Under the pieces are notes generated by a model. That model did no database searches, was not told the DNA's origin, and worked only from the letters and a program-made list of their open reading frames with translations. From Hemerocallis citrina (Eukaryota; Streptophyta; Magnoliopsida; Asparagales; Asphodelaceae), in contig CM030362.1 of assembly GCA_017893485.1 (NCBI GenBank), positions 257,575,744-257,639,743 on the forward strand: a stretch of 64,000 nt of DNA. Reading direction: 5' to 3'. Both the position numbers and the translations under genes were made by a program. Of the stretch, positions 11,101-22,854 are shown piece by piece (position 1 is the stretch's first letter; every line of letters starts with the position of its first letter).

Positions 11101-14100
11101 AGTTCCCCCCCTAAAGATGAGTATCGTCAAAAAAAGGTTTGTCTTCAAAGAATGTGACATCCATAGTGACACATTTTTTTGTTTTTTGGATCAAAACATT
11201 TATATCCCTTCTGGGTTGGAGAGTACCCTAAAAAAACACATTTTATAGCACGAGGTTCGAGTTTTCCAATATTCTTATGATCATGAACAAATGCCATGCA
11301 ACAAAATTTTTTTAATGTCAAATCAGTTGAAACATAGAGTAACAGGAAAACATTCTTTGAAAATATGAATTGGAGTTTGAAAATTGAGAACTTTGGAGGG
11401 CATTCTGTTAATTAAATACACAGTAGTTAAAATGCTTCACCGCACAAATAATTTGGTAACTTTATTTGAGAAGAGTAAATCTCTAGACACTTCCAATAAG
11501 TGTCTATTTTTTCTTTCTGCAACTCCATTTTGTTAGGGAGTATTAGGACATGAACTTTGATGCACAATTCCATTTTGAAGAAAAAAATCACCCAAAATTG
11601 TGTTAAAGTATTCCCTGCCATTGTCACTTTTAAAGACTTGAATAGTTGTCTGAAATTGATTTTGCACCATTTTAAAAAAGTCTTTTACAGCTTGACAAAC
11701 ATCGGATTTTCCCTTTAACAAGTATACTCAACATACTCTTGAATGGCCATCGATAAATGTGATGAACCATTTTTTGTGAGAGAGTGTACCTATACGATTA
11801 GGGCCCCAAACATCACTGTGAATAATAGAAAAAGGTTTTGATGGTTTATAAGGCTGTATTGGAAAATGGGAACGATGATGTTTTGCAAATTCACATGCTT
11901 CACATTTTAACAAAGACAAATCTTTATTATGAAATAACTTAGGAAACAAGTGTTTTAAATAACGAAAACTATGATGACCTAATCGTAAATGCCATAATAT
12001 AATGTTGTCATCATTATTCTAAACAGAAAAAGACTCAAAGCAGGAACTTATCGGTTTGGAAGGTAGTTGTGATTTAGGTCCAATGTCGAAGTAGTAGAGT
12101 CCTCCATTCTCCTTAGCACTGCCAATCATCTTTTCCGAGTTCAAATCCTGAAAGACACAATGAGAATGGAAAAAATTAGTTTGACAGTTTTTTTCTTGGG
12201 CTAATTTACTGACAGACATTAGGTTACAAGAGAGGTTTGGAACATGAAGGGCATCTTTAAGAGTCAATATCGGAGACAACAAAACTGTACCTTTACCTGC
12301 AATGTCTGAAAAAGAGCCATCTGCGACTTTTATTTTTTGATTCCCTGCACAGGGACTATACAAGGAAAACAGAGTAGATTCACTTGTCATGTGATTGGTT
12401 GCACCTGAATCTACTATTCAAGTGTGGTTGGGACTGACACTAAGAAGAGCAGAATTACCTTTTTGTGCTATAGAGCAAGAAGGAGTTTGAGATTCGAGGA
12501 GTTTGAACAGTTTGTCTAGTTGTTCCGTCGTGAGAGAAAGCTGGGTTGAAGAAGATTGCTGCCCTTGATCTGAATTACTAGCCTGGAATACACGACCCTC
12601 ATTACCACCTTTCTTCTTCCAGTTCGGAGGCTTGCCATGGAGCTTCCAACATGTTTTCCGCGTATGCCATGCGCGTGTGCAGTGATCACACCAAGGTTTG
12701 TCCGACTTCTTACTTTCGTTGAAGTTCCTAGTGGCCAGAGCCGAGGCTTCAGATTCTGAACTTTAAGGTGCCTTACCCATCATTACTCTTTGTCATGCCT
12801 CCTCTCTTCTTATTTCTGAAAAGGTTTCACGAAGAGTTGGCAGTGGCATCTTCCCCAAAATTCAGCCTCTTACTTCATCAAGGTCTTTATTCAGCCCAAC
12901 AAGAAACATAAAGACACGATCATTCTCTTGCCTCTTGAGGAACAGAACACTATCTTCTGCACACCTCTAACTGTCATCATAACAGAGATCCAACTCTTGC
13001 CACAGAGTCAACATCTCATTATAATAAGTAGTTACATCTCTGTCTTCTTGTTTAGCATGCCACAACTTTGACTTTAAGCCAAAGATCTGGGAGGAGTTTT
13101 GGATATCAGAGTATGTTTATTTGACAGCTTCCCACACTGCTCTTGCAGAAGGTAAAAACATGTTCGGCTTGCCTATTGCAGTTTCCATAGAGCTAACTAA
13201 CCAGGCAATAATCAAGGAGTTTTCAGACTTCCATTGATTATAAAAATGGTCTTCTATTACCGGTTTTGCTATTGCTCCCGTCAAAAAACCAAATCTTCTT
13301 TTGCCTTCCAATACCAAACAAACGGCTTGGGTCCATTCAATATAATTTTTTCCATTCAACATAGGAACATTGACCTTGAAGGAGTTTGAGGATCCCTCCT
13401 GATCATTGAAACCTGTGTTGAAGTTGTTGTCTCTGAAAGTGCTTCCATCCCCATTGCCGCCGCCATTGCCACGGCCAGGACCGCCGCCGGCACCGCGACC
13501 AGTGCCTCTGCCAGTGCCAGTGCCGCGATCAGCACCACCACCATCACCACGGTCTGCTGCGCCGTTTGTCGTGGAGGAGTCGTCGTTGTTTGTTGAGCCG
13601 GTGAGGGCTTGCCGCCATCTATTGGAATCGGCCATTGAGAGCCTAACAAGGTTGGAGAAACGGGTTTAGGAAAAAAACTTTACGAACCTGAGGTTAGGGA
13701 ACCTGGCTTTGATACCATGATAGAACACAGGTGGTGAAAGCTTGATTTATTCTTCAGACCCAAGGCTTGTTTAAATAGGAGAAATATAATCAATGTCCAT
13801 CCTTGAATCAAGGAGAACTTTAAGGAAAAAGAAAACTAAATGGAAACAGCATATCTTTTCTAATAATAGTAAATCTTCTCTTAATAGCAAATAAGAGGAG
13901 AGAGAATCACAGGATTCTCCAACAGGAAATATTATTGGTATGCAAATATGAGGAAGTTATAACTCACCTCTTAGCAGATGTCAAAGTTAAGTTGTGTTGC
14001 TGAGAGAGCTTATTCGAATTAGATGGAAGATTAGTTAGTAAATTACTACGAAGGTTTCAGTTAATCTATTGAAATTTGGAGACACTGCTCAATCAAATCC

Positions 14101-15813
14101 CAGTGCCTTGTATATCTGGTTAAGGGAATTACTAGGAACTAAGAAGTGTCTCCTATGAATATGATTACTTAGAGCATCTGTAGTCGTTTGCCAAATATCG
14201 ATAAAATGGATATTTGGCTGAAGAACGTGCTGCACTCGTTTGCCAAATATCCATTTTATCGATAAATCGCTACAGTCGTGTGCTATAAATGAGAATCGAT
14301 TTGAGAATTATCCATATTTGAGCGACGGCACTTCGAGTGCCGTCGCACCCAACAAAATAAATTTTTCCGCATCGGACGGCACTTCAAGTGCCGTCCGTTG
14401 AAAAATAAAGTAATTTTTGCAATTAAAAAACCCAAAAAACAAGTAAAAAAACCAACACAATAAATCCCTTCCCTTGTTGGACGGCACTTCATGTGCCGTC
14501 CATCCCTTCTCCAGTTCATTTTTTTTTTCCTTTGGCTCCGACGACACTTCATGTACCGTCGCTCCTTGTATTTTATTTTATTTTATTTTATTTTTACGAT
14601 CGGACAGCACTTCGAGTGCCGTCCCACAAAATTAAGTGTTTTTTTTTTCCCTCTCCGACGGCACTTCAAGTGCCGTCGCTTCTTATTTTACGATAGAAAG
14701 CTAAAAAATAGCTTTTAACGAGTGCAGCAAAAGTTCGATTCTTATTTCATTTATCCATATATCCATATTTTCATCTTCAACGACTACAGATGCTCTTATG
14801 AATTTGACAGAGCAGTGTATACATCTAAAGTTATGACAATACTTAATTTTCTAAGGTTTTGTCAAAGAAATAGAGAGTACTTTAACTTGAAATTGTTCTT
14901 GGTTTGTTGTGCAAGTGGTTTCCTGCCACACTATACACAGTATGAACATATCCCAAATGTCGTTCCGAACTTTCCCACTGCACCTCCCGTTGCCGTTGTA
15001 TATTTTCATTTTACTTTGATCCTCCTTATTCATTACATTTGTGTAGCCATCAACAAACTGATTCATACTTGAAATGTCAAGCTCCTAATCAGTAAGAATA
15101 AGAAATTTTGTATGGAGGACTTAATTCAACTGCTTTGAACCTCATATTAAACTGTATGCTGGCTTTGTGCCGAAGACTCTTTTGTTATTCTTATGCAAAT
15201 TATTGGTCAAACATCATCATTACGAAATTTGAGAATTCCTTCGCCCTTGCAGAAAAACTTTTTCAGACACGGAGGAGGAAATTTTGGATCATAAACCGAC
15301 CACAAAGAAGAAAAAGCGGAAAACATCATCTGGGTATGTCTTTGCACCCCTCCTAATAGGGGTTTCTCCCTCTTTTTGGGTTTGTTTGAAGAATTGCAAC
15401 ATTAGTAGGGTGTTCTTGGAGCATTTGGGTTGAGTTACAACTTACAAAGTAGTTGCAGCCCAACTTACAAGCTTCCTTTGAGTAACAGATTCCAACTTGA
15501 ACTCATATTAACCCTAACCTGGACTGCGATCACTGGAACTGCATGAAATAGTAGTAACATTGTTATTGCAATCAGACAACACTAAGCCATTCATCGTGCT
15601 TACTTAAAATCCTTTCCTTTACCACTCTTCTGTTTTATCAGGCCCCAGACATTGCTTCTGAAGGAAATACCACCTGATCAATGCCAACATAATTCCCTGG
15701 ATTTCTTGAAGAGGAGAAAGATGCAGGTCCCAAGATCATCGGCGGTTCTTAAAAATTCAAAGCAAGCACTGCGACTATTATATGTGCGAGGAAATTTGTT
15801 GAGCAAGAGCTGA
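8106..15813 (+). CDS. Small plant protein of unknown function, partly resolved gene model
   Basis: Three coding exons can be supported. Exon 8102-8195 has acceptor TTTTAG and donor GTATTG; from ATG at 8106 it encodes [14 protein letters not shown], then an acidic stretch ending GRWKQE. Exon 15253-15333 has acceptor CTTGCAG and donor GTATGT, and reads [20 protein letters not shown] followed by RKTSSG. Exon 15642-15813 follows in phase and reads [40 protein letters not shown], then a TGA stop. The first and second exons do not join in phase, so at least one exon is missing. A candidate is about 14944-14997 ([19 protein letters not shown]), but it does not fix the phase. The protein would be small and charged, with a lysine-rich patch that could be a nuclear signal. 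I do not recognise a named family. The gene spans a nested copia element and a MITE, both in introns. Confidence 0.55.
8764..8987 (-). repeat. 3' LTR of the Ale-like copia
   Basis: Aligns with 13718-13924. Its outer end has decayed (TAATAAAACAC where the other copy has TGATAGAACAC), and its inner end is TTCTTCAACA. The purine tract ACTTGAGTTGGGG (minus strand, 8988-9000) abuts it. Confidence 0.88.
8995..11053 (-). pseudogene. Copia pol, RT and RNase H section, broken
   Basis: Minus-strand pieces in order. 11053-10217 holds the start of [20 protein letters not shown], then [20 protein letters not shown] and [10 protein letters not shown]. 10102-9641 holds [18 protein letters not shown] and an intact [11 protein letters not shown] box. 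9743-9381 holds the start of RNase H with [20 protein letters not shown]. 9261-8995 holds its end, [18 protein letters not shown] and [14 protein letters not shown]. The pieces are in different frames and separated by stops, so no working enzyme is encoded. Confidence 0.88.
11427..12420 (-). pseudogene. Copia protease and integrase section, broken
   Basis: The protease signature DSGATNHM is at about 12380-12410, with an in-frame stop just before it. Downstream on the minus strand are [14 protein letters not shown] (pre-integrase), the zinc-binding [15 protein letters not shown], and the integrase core HSDVWGP (11949-11728), then [12 protein letters not shown] (11721-11533) carrying the second catalytic Asp. 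Frames change between pieces. Confidence 0.82.
12600..13635 (-). pseudogene. Copia gag, broken
   Basis: An ATG at 13635 opens 172 residues: a serine/threonine start, a long Gly/Arg/Asp low-complexity run, then the copia gag core with [20 protein letters not shown] and [12 protein letters not shown]. It ends at a stop at 13117. A CCHC zinc knuckle remains in another frame at about 12650-12690 ([14 protein letters not shown]). The Gly/Arg-rich N-terminus is unusually long for this lineage and probably arose by slippage in a GC-rich repeat. Confidence 0.8.
13702..13717 (-). other. Primer binding site (tRNA-Met) of the Ale-like copia
   Basis: Minus strand TGGTATCAAAGCCAGG directly after the 5' LTR. 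It differs by one base from the plant initiator-Met primer site TGGTATCAGAGCC. Confidence 0.85.
13718..13924 (-). repeat. 5' LTR of the Ale-like copia
   Basis: 207 bp. On the minus strand it starts TGTTGGAGAATCC and ends TTCTATCA next to the primer site. Confidence 0.88.
14172..14795. mobile_element. Harbinger-like MITE with six internal palindromes (copy A)
   Basis: Terminal inverted repeats GAGCATCTGTAGTCGTTT and AACGACTACAGATGCTC, with target duplication TTA on both sides (14169-14171 and 14796-14798). A 3-bp TWA duplication is the mark of PIF/Harbinger. Inside, six near-perfect palindromes of the form GACGGCACTTC-RAGTGCCGTC lie at about 14323, 14373, 14478, 14539, 14601 and 14656. No coding capacity. 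It sits in an intron of the unknown host gene. Confidence 0.88.
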
Positions 15814-16309
15814 AAAATTCCAGCACAATTCCCCGAAAGTATAGCTTCTTCTGGAGTTCTGGAAACCTCTTGTAGGAGTTGCTTACAATGCTTTTCTGTT
15901 CTGATGCTGAAGAAAAAACTTAATTTTAAGATGAAATGCATGTGAGCTATGCTCTGATTCGGAAAGATTTTGCTCCATGTAATACCAGTTTAATTAAAGA
16001 TTCATAACTGAATGAACTTTTTGAATAACAACCCTAGTATTTGTATGAACTCATATTTTTGCGATATAAATTTGTGTTGTGATGTATTTTTATATTGTTT
16101 ATTATGTTTGATTAATGGATTTGTGAAAATTTGTTAGAATAAATTCCGGAAAATGATTTTGAATTAAATTACAGGTATTTTAATTAGATAAAATGGACAA
16201 AAAAAAAATTACCACCACACATTACTCGCAAAAAAAAAAAAAATTAATTAATTAATACCTACCACGGCATTTTCTTTTAATGGAAAAAAAATAAAAAATA
16301 AAAAAGATC
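15814..16309. other. 3' flank of the unknown gene
   Basis: AT-rich sequence after the TGA, probably 3' UTR in its first 200 to 300 bases, then poly-A and poly-T runs. No further gene seen. Confidence 0.5.
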
Positions 16310-16522
16310 TATTCTGGCGTTTACCAACGTCGGGATATCCTTATAAAATACCCTGGCGTTTGAAAGCATCGGGGAAAGTCTTTCGCAACCCCAGCAGGGA
16401 CAAGCACTGCGCTTGCGGCGGCGCTTTTCGAATTGCTGGGAGGACCAACCCCGGTGTTTATAAACGTCGGGAATGGACAAAAAAAATGCCGGGGTTGGCC
16501 TTCCTGTTTGTAGTGCCAGCCT
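16310..16522 (-). mobile_element. CACTA-type transposon end (fragment)
   Basis: On the minus strand the sequence starting at 16522 reads CACTACAAACAGGAAGG, a typical CACTA terminus. It is followed inward by inverted subterminal motifs (CCCCGGCATTTTTT, CGACGTTTATAAACACCGGG, CCCTGGCGTTTGAAAGC on the opposite strand). The other terminus is not clear; the related motifs at 6980-7140 are a candidate. Confidence 0.6.
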
Positions 16523-16606
16523 GGCCCTTCATACATAACGGTGGGGATCAAATCTTGAGTTTGAAGCCCGGCTCGACCCAAAAGTCGAGGCTTTTGCCGT
16601 CTATTG

Positions 16607-19600
16607 TGTAACCCCTGTCTCCGGTTGTACGGATTTTCTTGTATTTTGTAGTGTTACTTTTTTTCCATTTTAATGTATTTTGGATCTTGGACTTGTAGTG
16701 GGCCTTCTGTTGCAATTTATTATTATTGTTATCCTTGTTAGCTTTTGTTAGCCCAATCTATTTGCAAGCCCATACTATTATCTACCCAAACCCATCTCCT
16801 TATTGGATCCTGAACCCAAATCCTAGTCTACCCAATTGTTGGATTATTTATTATAAGCCCAATCCTATGACTAATTTATTTAAATGTTTTGAGCCCATAG
16901 ACCAAGCCCAAATCTAAACCCAGTACCCATATGTATTTGTTCAGGATCAATCCTATATATTACCCATATACAATTTCTCCACATTCACCTACTTTTCACA
17001 GTTCCGTAATTACACCCCCCACTATCTCTAACTACCCATTACTTTAGTTATATTATATTAATATTAAACAAACCCCTATAACCCGTCTCTCTCTCTCTCC
17101 CCGCCTCCCTCTCTCTCTCCTCTGACTTCCCAAAACCCAACAGAGCATCTCCCCTTCCCCTTCGTCTTCTTCAACTCAAGAGCCTCCAACCTCCGCTCAT
17201 CCCCTGTGCGCTCGAGTCTCCGAGCGCCGCAAGTCTCTCCCGCAATCCTCCTCCTGTCGTCTCCTTCATCTCCACCCCCCCCCCATCGCCGCTGCTCTCC
17301 ATCCTTCCTCCGCTGCCGCTCAACCCCACCTTCGAGTGCTTCCCGCTCGAACTGCCGCTCCAACTCGATCATCGCACCTCGCGGCTCCGCCACAGTCGTC
17401 ACCCCCATCGAGGCATCGCCATTGCCTCCTCCACAGTTGAGCACCCGTCGAGACCTCGCAACCTCAACCCATCCTCATCGTCCCTGTGCTCCATCGCTAG
17501 CGTCGCCTCCATCGCCTCGCTTCACTCCGTCGAAGACCCATCGATCCCCGTTCACCCTGACGTCGTCTCCCCTGTTTCGAGCAAAAAACAGAGCACCCAT
17601 TGCCGCTCGAGACCTGTGTGCCACTTTCCGCCGTCGCTTCGCCGTCGCGGCGACCTCCTGTCGCTGTCGCCAATCGCGACCTCCAGTCGCACCGCCCTCG
17701 CCGGTTACCGGTCTCTCTCCCGTGCTCTTTCCTTCTCTCTCTGTCGGTGTGGGGAAGAAGGGTAACCAGTGGTTGCTGTCGCTGTTTGCTGTTTTGGCAT
17801 AGGAGATCCTGGGTTGCCGTTTGCTGTTTGCTTGGATCCGGTGTGCTGTTTGCTTGGATCCGGTGTGCTGTTTGGTTGCTCTTACTGTTTGGTGTTTTGT
17901 ACGTGTCTCACACGTATTTTGGAGCGTCGCCCGGGATTCCGATCCTGTTATTCTTTTTGCATATTCAAATCTCTGACACAAAAGACAAGTCCACTTGAAC
18001 TCGGTTTATTTTTCTAGTTCAAGATTATTGATCTCCTCCGCAATTAGTTCTCTTTCAATTATCGTATATTGCTTGTGTACTTTCCGTTGGGGATATCAAG
18101 GGTTTATACGAGCTAACCTGAAGTATTCTTGACTCGTGCCAATATCCACTGATTCAAACCCAAACTTACATGCACACACGATATGAACAAATTGACTAGA
18201 ACTTGCATATGAGAAATATAAAATGATATGAATATATGTTGATTGATTGAGATCTCGTGAATTGAATTGTGACATGATAATCTTGCCTCATATACAATAG
18301 AATTTCATCTCAACTTCCTGTACCTTAATGTTAATGTATTTCATGATAACAAGAATATGTTGATTATCCACTTTGACAAATATATATGATAACCTTTGTT
18401 ATGTCTTGCTGCCTATTCTGTTTTGTACTGAGGTTTCGACCCTGTTACAATAGGAATCATGTTGGATCCTGTATGCAAGGCAAATAACACTAGGGGGGGT
18501 GAATAGCGTTGTATAAAAAATAATTAAGAAATTGAACTTTTCGTTCTGTCCAGTCGACTTAAAAAGAGAATACAGTTGACTGGGGTGTCAGATAAGAAGA
18601 GTATTTTATACAAGTCTGATCAGTCGACTTATAGCAAAAACTCAGTCGACAAGTATTTGAAGAGTATTTTATACAAGTCTGATAAGTCAACTTATAGAGG
18701 AGACTCAGTCGATTTTCTAGACAAGTTTTTTTGAATAAAACACAGAAAAATTGAAATGCAAGTGAAGAAAATACAACCACAGAGTACACAGCGATGTATC
18801 CTGGTTCGGTTCTCCCGACCTACATCCAGTCCCCAAGCAACCCACTTGAGATTTTTCACTATTCTTGAAAAAAATACAAGAATACTCTACGGCGTTTGAC
18901 AACAACCTTGCCGAATCCGTAGACTTCTCTCACCACTAGAGAGAGTACACCCACTCTACAACCTAGAGTGAAAAACCCGACTCTACAACCTAGAGCCCTA
19001 CTCTCCAACCGAGAGGACCACTCTCACAACTCGAGAGAGAAAAACAACAACAAAAGAGTTACAACAACCTATAGCCTTATTTGTGATTTGTGATTTTTGT
19101 ATGGTGGCTAATAGGTCAACTTCTGAAATCAGTCTAAAACGAAATCGATGTTATACTAGACTGATTTTCAGAGAACCAAGACTTAAAGATTATAAATGCT
19201 TTTTAGGAAACTTGTTCTTTTTAAAAACAAAAGCTTTAAAACTTGAGAAAATGCTTGGAACCTTTTCATGGTGATTCCTATGCTCTATTTATAGAGAGGA
19301 ATCATAGGAATGTTGAAGAACAGTTCCTCAAACTGAATTAAAATGGATAGAAATTGTTTTGAATTTGAGAAATAAGTTTTGAAATCAGAAAACTGTCGAA
19401 ATGACTTGACCAGTCGACTGGGTTGCCATATTGAGTCGACTGGTCAGAGTTTGAATGAGTTCAGATAGATTCGTACTGGGACAGTCGACTGGTGCCAAAT
19501 AGCGGTCGACTGGTACTTAACAGCTAAACTTATTCAAGCTTGTTTCGATCTTTTTAAGTTTGTAAAATACTCAATTATTAAAAGATATGTGTGAGTGTGT

Positions 19601-21439
19601 GTGACAAGGCTATTACAGTATTCTAAGACTCAAAGAATAAAAAGTTACAATTGTTACAAGACACTTAATACAACACATTTGAAGCACTTGAGTTTTGTCT
19701 TGAACTTGAGTCTTTGACTAGAGCTTGAGCAAATGTCTTTATATCTTGAAGCTGGCTTGATCAATGTGTCTTGAACTAAGTTCTTTGTGGCTTGATCAAT
19801 TCTCTTTGAAAGCTTCATTGAATCAACTTTGCCTTTGTGTATTACACCATGGTATTGATCTTGAAACACCCTGCAATATATAAGTGATAGCACAACTTTG
19901 CATTGTGTTGTAGTTATCAAAACCAAGAATCAACAAAAAAGCCAAAACCATATAAATGAGAATTGTAGCCTAATGAATCTAGTTTCCAGAACACCTGACG
20001 GATCTTGATTCTGATATGTGAGTTGTGAGATATCGCAGTTTTAGTCACTGCTGGTATGTACTTTCCAAATTGCAAATTAATGAAACACCGACACAACTTT
20101 CAGTTGAAACACCATGATAACAGTATTATAATGCCATTAAACTCTCCATAAAGTTAGTAGACATACTTAGGATCCATTCCTAATTTTTGTAGATTTTTAT
20201 ATTGATTTTACACCTAGTTTCCACTTATAAAGTTTTGACGGTAAGCTGCTGCAAGAACAATTAACCTGTAAAGATTAGGATAATTGACCTAGTTACATGC
20301 AGAATTAATAAAAACTTGTTGAACATGAATTGTTGTTCCAGATGTCTAATTTACTTTCCCTTTTGGCGGAATCGAATTCTGAGTAATAGTTTATGAGTTA
20401 CTGCTGTTTTAGTACTGTTGTGTCTGCCTTTTCAGATTTACAATTACTTGTATTTTATCATGCATTGTATCATTTTGTTGCATCTTATCGTCGCCTTGAT
20501 ACTCGTATACACACTTGCATGGTCATGAATGAAATAATAAAATATTAAACAAGCCGGGGTTAATAAGGATTGCCTTAGTAGTAGATAATCTCAGAAAATG
20601 TACTCGGTAAGCCTTATCGTTATACCGTATTGTCATGGAAGGAGGAGTATCGATTGTGAATTATTGATTGTCAATTGTTAATTGTAAATTATTGTTATCG
20701 ATGCCGAGTACACACTCTGTAGATCCCACCATGAAGTCTAAAACGAACACTGTTTTGCATGCACTGAACCTGTGGTATGGGACGCAGTAGTAAGTGCATT
20801 AGTAAGGCTAAATACTAATAGACTAGATTGACACTTGCATCGTTGAATCATGACTATTGACATTGACATTGTTATCGACTATTGTTATTAGAAATTACAT
20901 TGTTAAATGTAGACCTTTCATCAGTCCCTGTTATTGCTTTTGAAATTTTGATCTTGCTTCATATTCCTTGATGTTCCATATTCCATTACTCTTTGCTTTT
21001 CACTACTTGCTGTCCGTACTTGCTCTAAGGACATTTTTCTTTTCCACTCTAGTTGATCCAGCTACAGGTGCACAAGAAAAATTGCTAGAAGGCATTGTTG
21101 AGCAGTTCTTCTAGGATTAGAGCAGGAGCCGCTTTAAAATAAATTATCTTCTTCCATTCTATTATTTTATCGCATTGTTATTCCTTTTATTGAACTTTGT
21201 ATCCCGGGCTTGTTGACCCGTAACTGTTGTTTATTTTTCCAGATGTTGGTTATTATGTTGACTACTGTATGTTTTTATCACAGTTGTTGTTTATGTGATT
21301 ATATTTATCTGCGTGGTGGTGATTATTTCTTTCATATTGTCGAGTTAAGATTGGTACAACTTATGGATGATGTTAATATCATTTGTTGGGCCTTCGTCAC
21401 GGACTCGTATTCCCGTATTTTAGGAAGCGGGGCGTGACA
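16607..21439 (+). mobile_element. Long TGTAACCCC...GTGACA element (solo-LTR-like), copy 1
   Basis: Starts TGTAACCCCTGT and ends GGAAGCGGGGCGTGACA, matching the ends of 35849-38992. The two are colinear: an AAGCCCA-rich stretch, a CT-rich leader with a GC-rich block (17080-17760), a possible donor GTAACC, an AAACAAGCCGGGGTT stretch, a short terminal open segment reading KLLEGIVEQFF and a stop (about 21086-21113), then GGGCTTGTTGACCCGTAAC. Subtracting the nested insertion leaves about 3.3 kb. No gag or pol is present, so it is a solo LTR or a non-autonomous element. Orientation is taken from the promoter-like and splice-like order. The target duplication is unclear (TATTG against CATTG). Confidence 0.65.
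18460..19935 (-). mobile_element. Probable solo LTR of a SIRE-like copia, nested in copy 1
   Basis: Bounded by TGTTGGATCC and GAATCAACA (inverted TGTTG/CAACA). On the minus strand it opens TGTTGATTCTTGGTTTTGAT, wording typical of SIRE/Maximus LTRs, and it contains the CTAGGGGGGGTGAATAG phrase. The word CAGTCGACT(GG) recurs about nine times. No clear 5-bp target duplication was found, so the limits are approximate. Confidence 0.5.
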
Positions 21440-21479
21440 CACATTGGCTCAATCATAAAGCCCGCACTTTAGCCCGTTC

Positions 21480-21483
<4 letters not shown>

Positions 21484-21519
<36 letters not shown>
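21484..21519. repeat. (TA)n microsatellite
   Basis: About 18 TA units. Confidence 0.95.
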
Positions 21520-21522
<3 letters not shown>

Positions 21523-21539
21523 CATCTAATTTTATACTA

Positions 21540-21902
21540 CTAGCAATCTGCACGTGTGATGCACACCTTCAGAATATTTTTTTTAAAGTAAAGACTATGA
21601 CGTTGTCTGGTATGGAACCTGAGAACTCCTTTTACCCATCTCAAATCCTTACCATACTCTTTACAATTACTTCTAGTGGCACCAACTATTATTTTATATG
21701 AGTGACACTTTTTTGCAAATAATTATGTCGTAAATAAATTTGAACTTTGAGGGTATTATGGCAACTGGCAATATTTGACTTAATGAATGGTTAATATAAC
21801 TTCAACTTAAAAATGAGTGGTTGAGATTAGATGGTTGATTGTCTACAAATTACAGATTGTCCACAAATGACACAACCCCAACTCTCCCATTATAATAATA
21901 GA
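21540..21902 (-). mobile_element. Small non-autonomous Helitron
   Basis: On the minus strand the 3' end reads GTGTGCATCACAC, then about 12 bases, then CTAG; a stem-loop before a CTAG end is the Helitron mark. The 5' end reads TCTATTATTATAATGGGAGA, close to the 5' end of the copy at 40881-41062. The left flank is A as expected; the right flank base is A rather than T. Confidence 0.6.
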
Positions 21903-22319
21903 AACTATAGCTCAAATTAATTCTAACGTATCTGTTAGGTTCTGCATGCATAGTTGTATAATAGTATTACAAAATTATTACAATTATATTTTGCAAATTA
22001 TAGTTATTATAAATCATAATTATAACAATAGTAAGTATCCATTATTCAATTAGTTATTTTACATTGTAGTAATATAATTACAAAAAAATAATTTATTAAT
22101 AAAACATAGGTAACTCCGCCGGTATAGTGTTGATATTCACTCTATGTGGCAATCGGTTCCAACCCCGAACAAATAATGAAGGTCTATCCAGTACCACTGC
22201 CTATCAAGTATGACCTAATGAGTCAAACATCTAACAAATTTGAGATGATTGGAATATAGAATTTTTGAGTCCTTTGATAAAAGTAGGTAAAAAATGGTTA
22301 GTTATTAAAAATATCATAT
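21903..22319. other. AT-rich intergenic sequence
   Basis: Many short A/T runs, no open frame or repeat structure recognised. Confidence 0.5.
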
Positions 22320-22507
22320 AATTTTCAGTTGGGCTTATGCCTGGGTAAAAGCCCGAGCCAAGGGCAGGATACGATTTCATTACAAACAAGAGAGCTTCAG
22401 CTCGGCCTTGCCCAAGGAGGTATATATAGGGCTTAGCCCAGGCGAGGCCTAGGCCTGCCTCTTAGAGGGCCTCATCGGCCTAGCGCAGCCCATTTTACAC
22501 CCCTAGA
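22320..22507. repeat. hAT-like MITE remnant
   Basis: GC-rich island in AT-rich surroundings with repeated GGCCTAG, GGGCTTA and AAGCCCGAGCC words. On the minus strand it starts TAGGGGTGTAAAATGGGC, a common plant hAT-type end. The other end is not clear. Confidence 0.45.
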
Positions 22508-22854
22508 TGGGGTACCAATTCAAATATGACATCGAACATTTTAACTTCAGTCTTATTTCAGTCTAAATGAGAAACTGGCAATTGATACACTGTCAAAAAC
22601 TCTTACTAATACACGATGACATAAATCCCAACTTCACACATGAAAATTATCAGTAAATCATACAACCTTCAATTTATGAAAAACAAGTACAATGTAGAGG
22701 TATTAAATTCTGCTATTCGTACATTCAACAGTCATAACAGAGTAGTTTCAATTCTATACTCAGCCAATAATTCATATTGTGCAGTTAAATCTCCTATACT
22801 TTGATTAACTCTACAATCCACTAGAAAAGAAAAGTAAAAAATAAAATTATGTGC

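Larger units (their letters stand above)
8764..13924 (-). mobile_element. Ty1/copia retrotransposon (Ale/Retrofit-like), degenerate, in a host intron
   Basis: Short LTRs (8764-8987 and 13718-13924) with target duplication GGAAA at 8759-8763 and 13925-13929. The total of 5.16 kb and LTRs near 210 bp fit the Ale/Retrofit lineage. A tRNA-Met primer site and a purine tract lie at the expected places, and the minus strand carries gag, protease, integrase, RT and RNase H in copia order. The two LTRs differ at about 12 positions plus a ~17-bp tandem duplication in the left copy, so the insertion is not recent. Many stops and frameshifts break the coding region. It sits antisense in an intron of the 8106-15813 gene. 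Confidence 0.92.

Noticed and set aside
14851..15072. Frames on both strands around the exon-like segment 14944-14997
   Set aside because: Only a 54-base in-phase piece has plausible splice sites, and it does not resolve the phase of the gene model, so it is mentioned but not called as an exon.
15678..15941. 87-residue minus-strand frame
   Set aside because: It overlaps the last coding exon of the plus-strand gene in antisense; no recognisable motif.
17206..17802. 198-residue frame in the GC-rich block of the TGTAACCCC element (and 36496-37511 in the other copy)
   Set aside because: Pro/Ser/Arg low-complexity; the two copies do not share a protein frame here, so it looks like leader or intron sequence.
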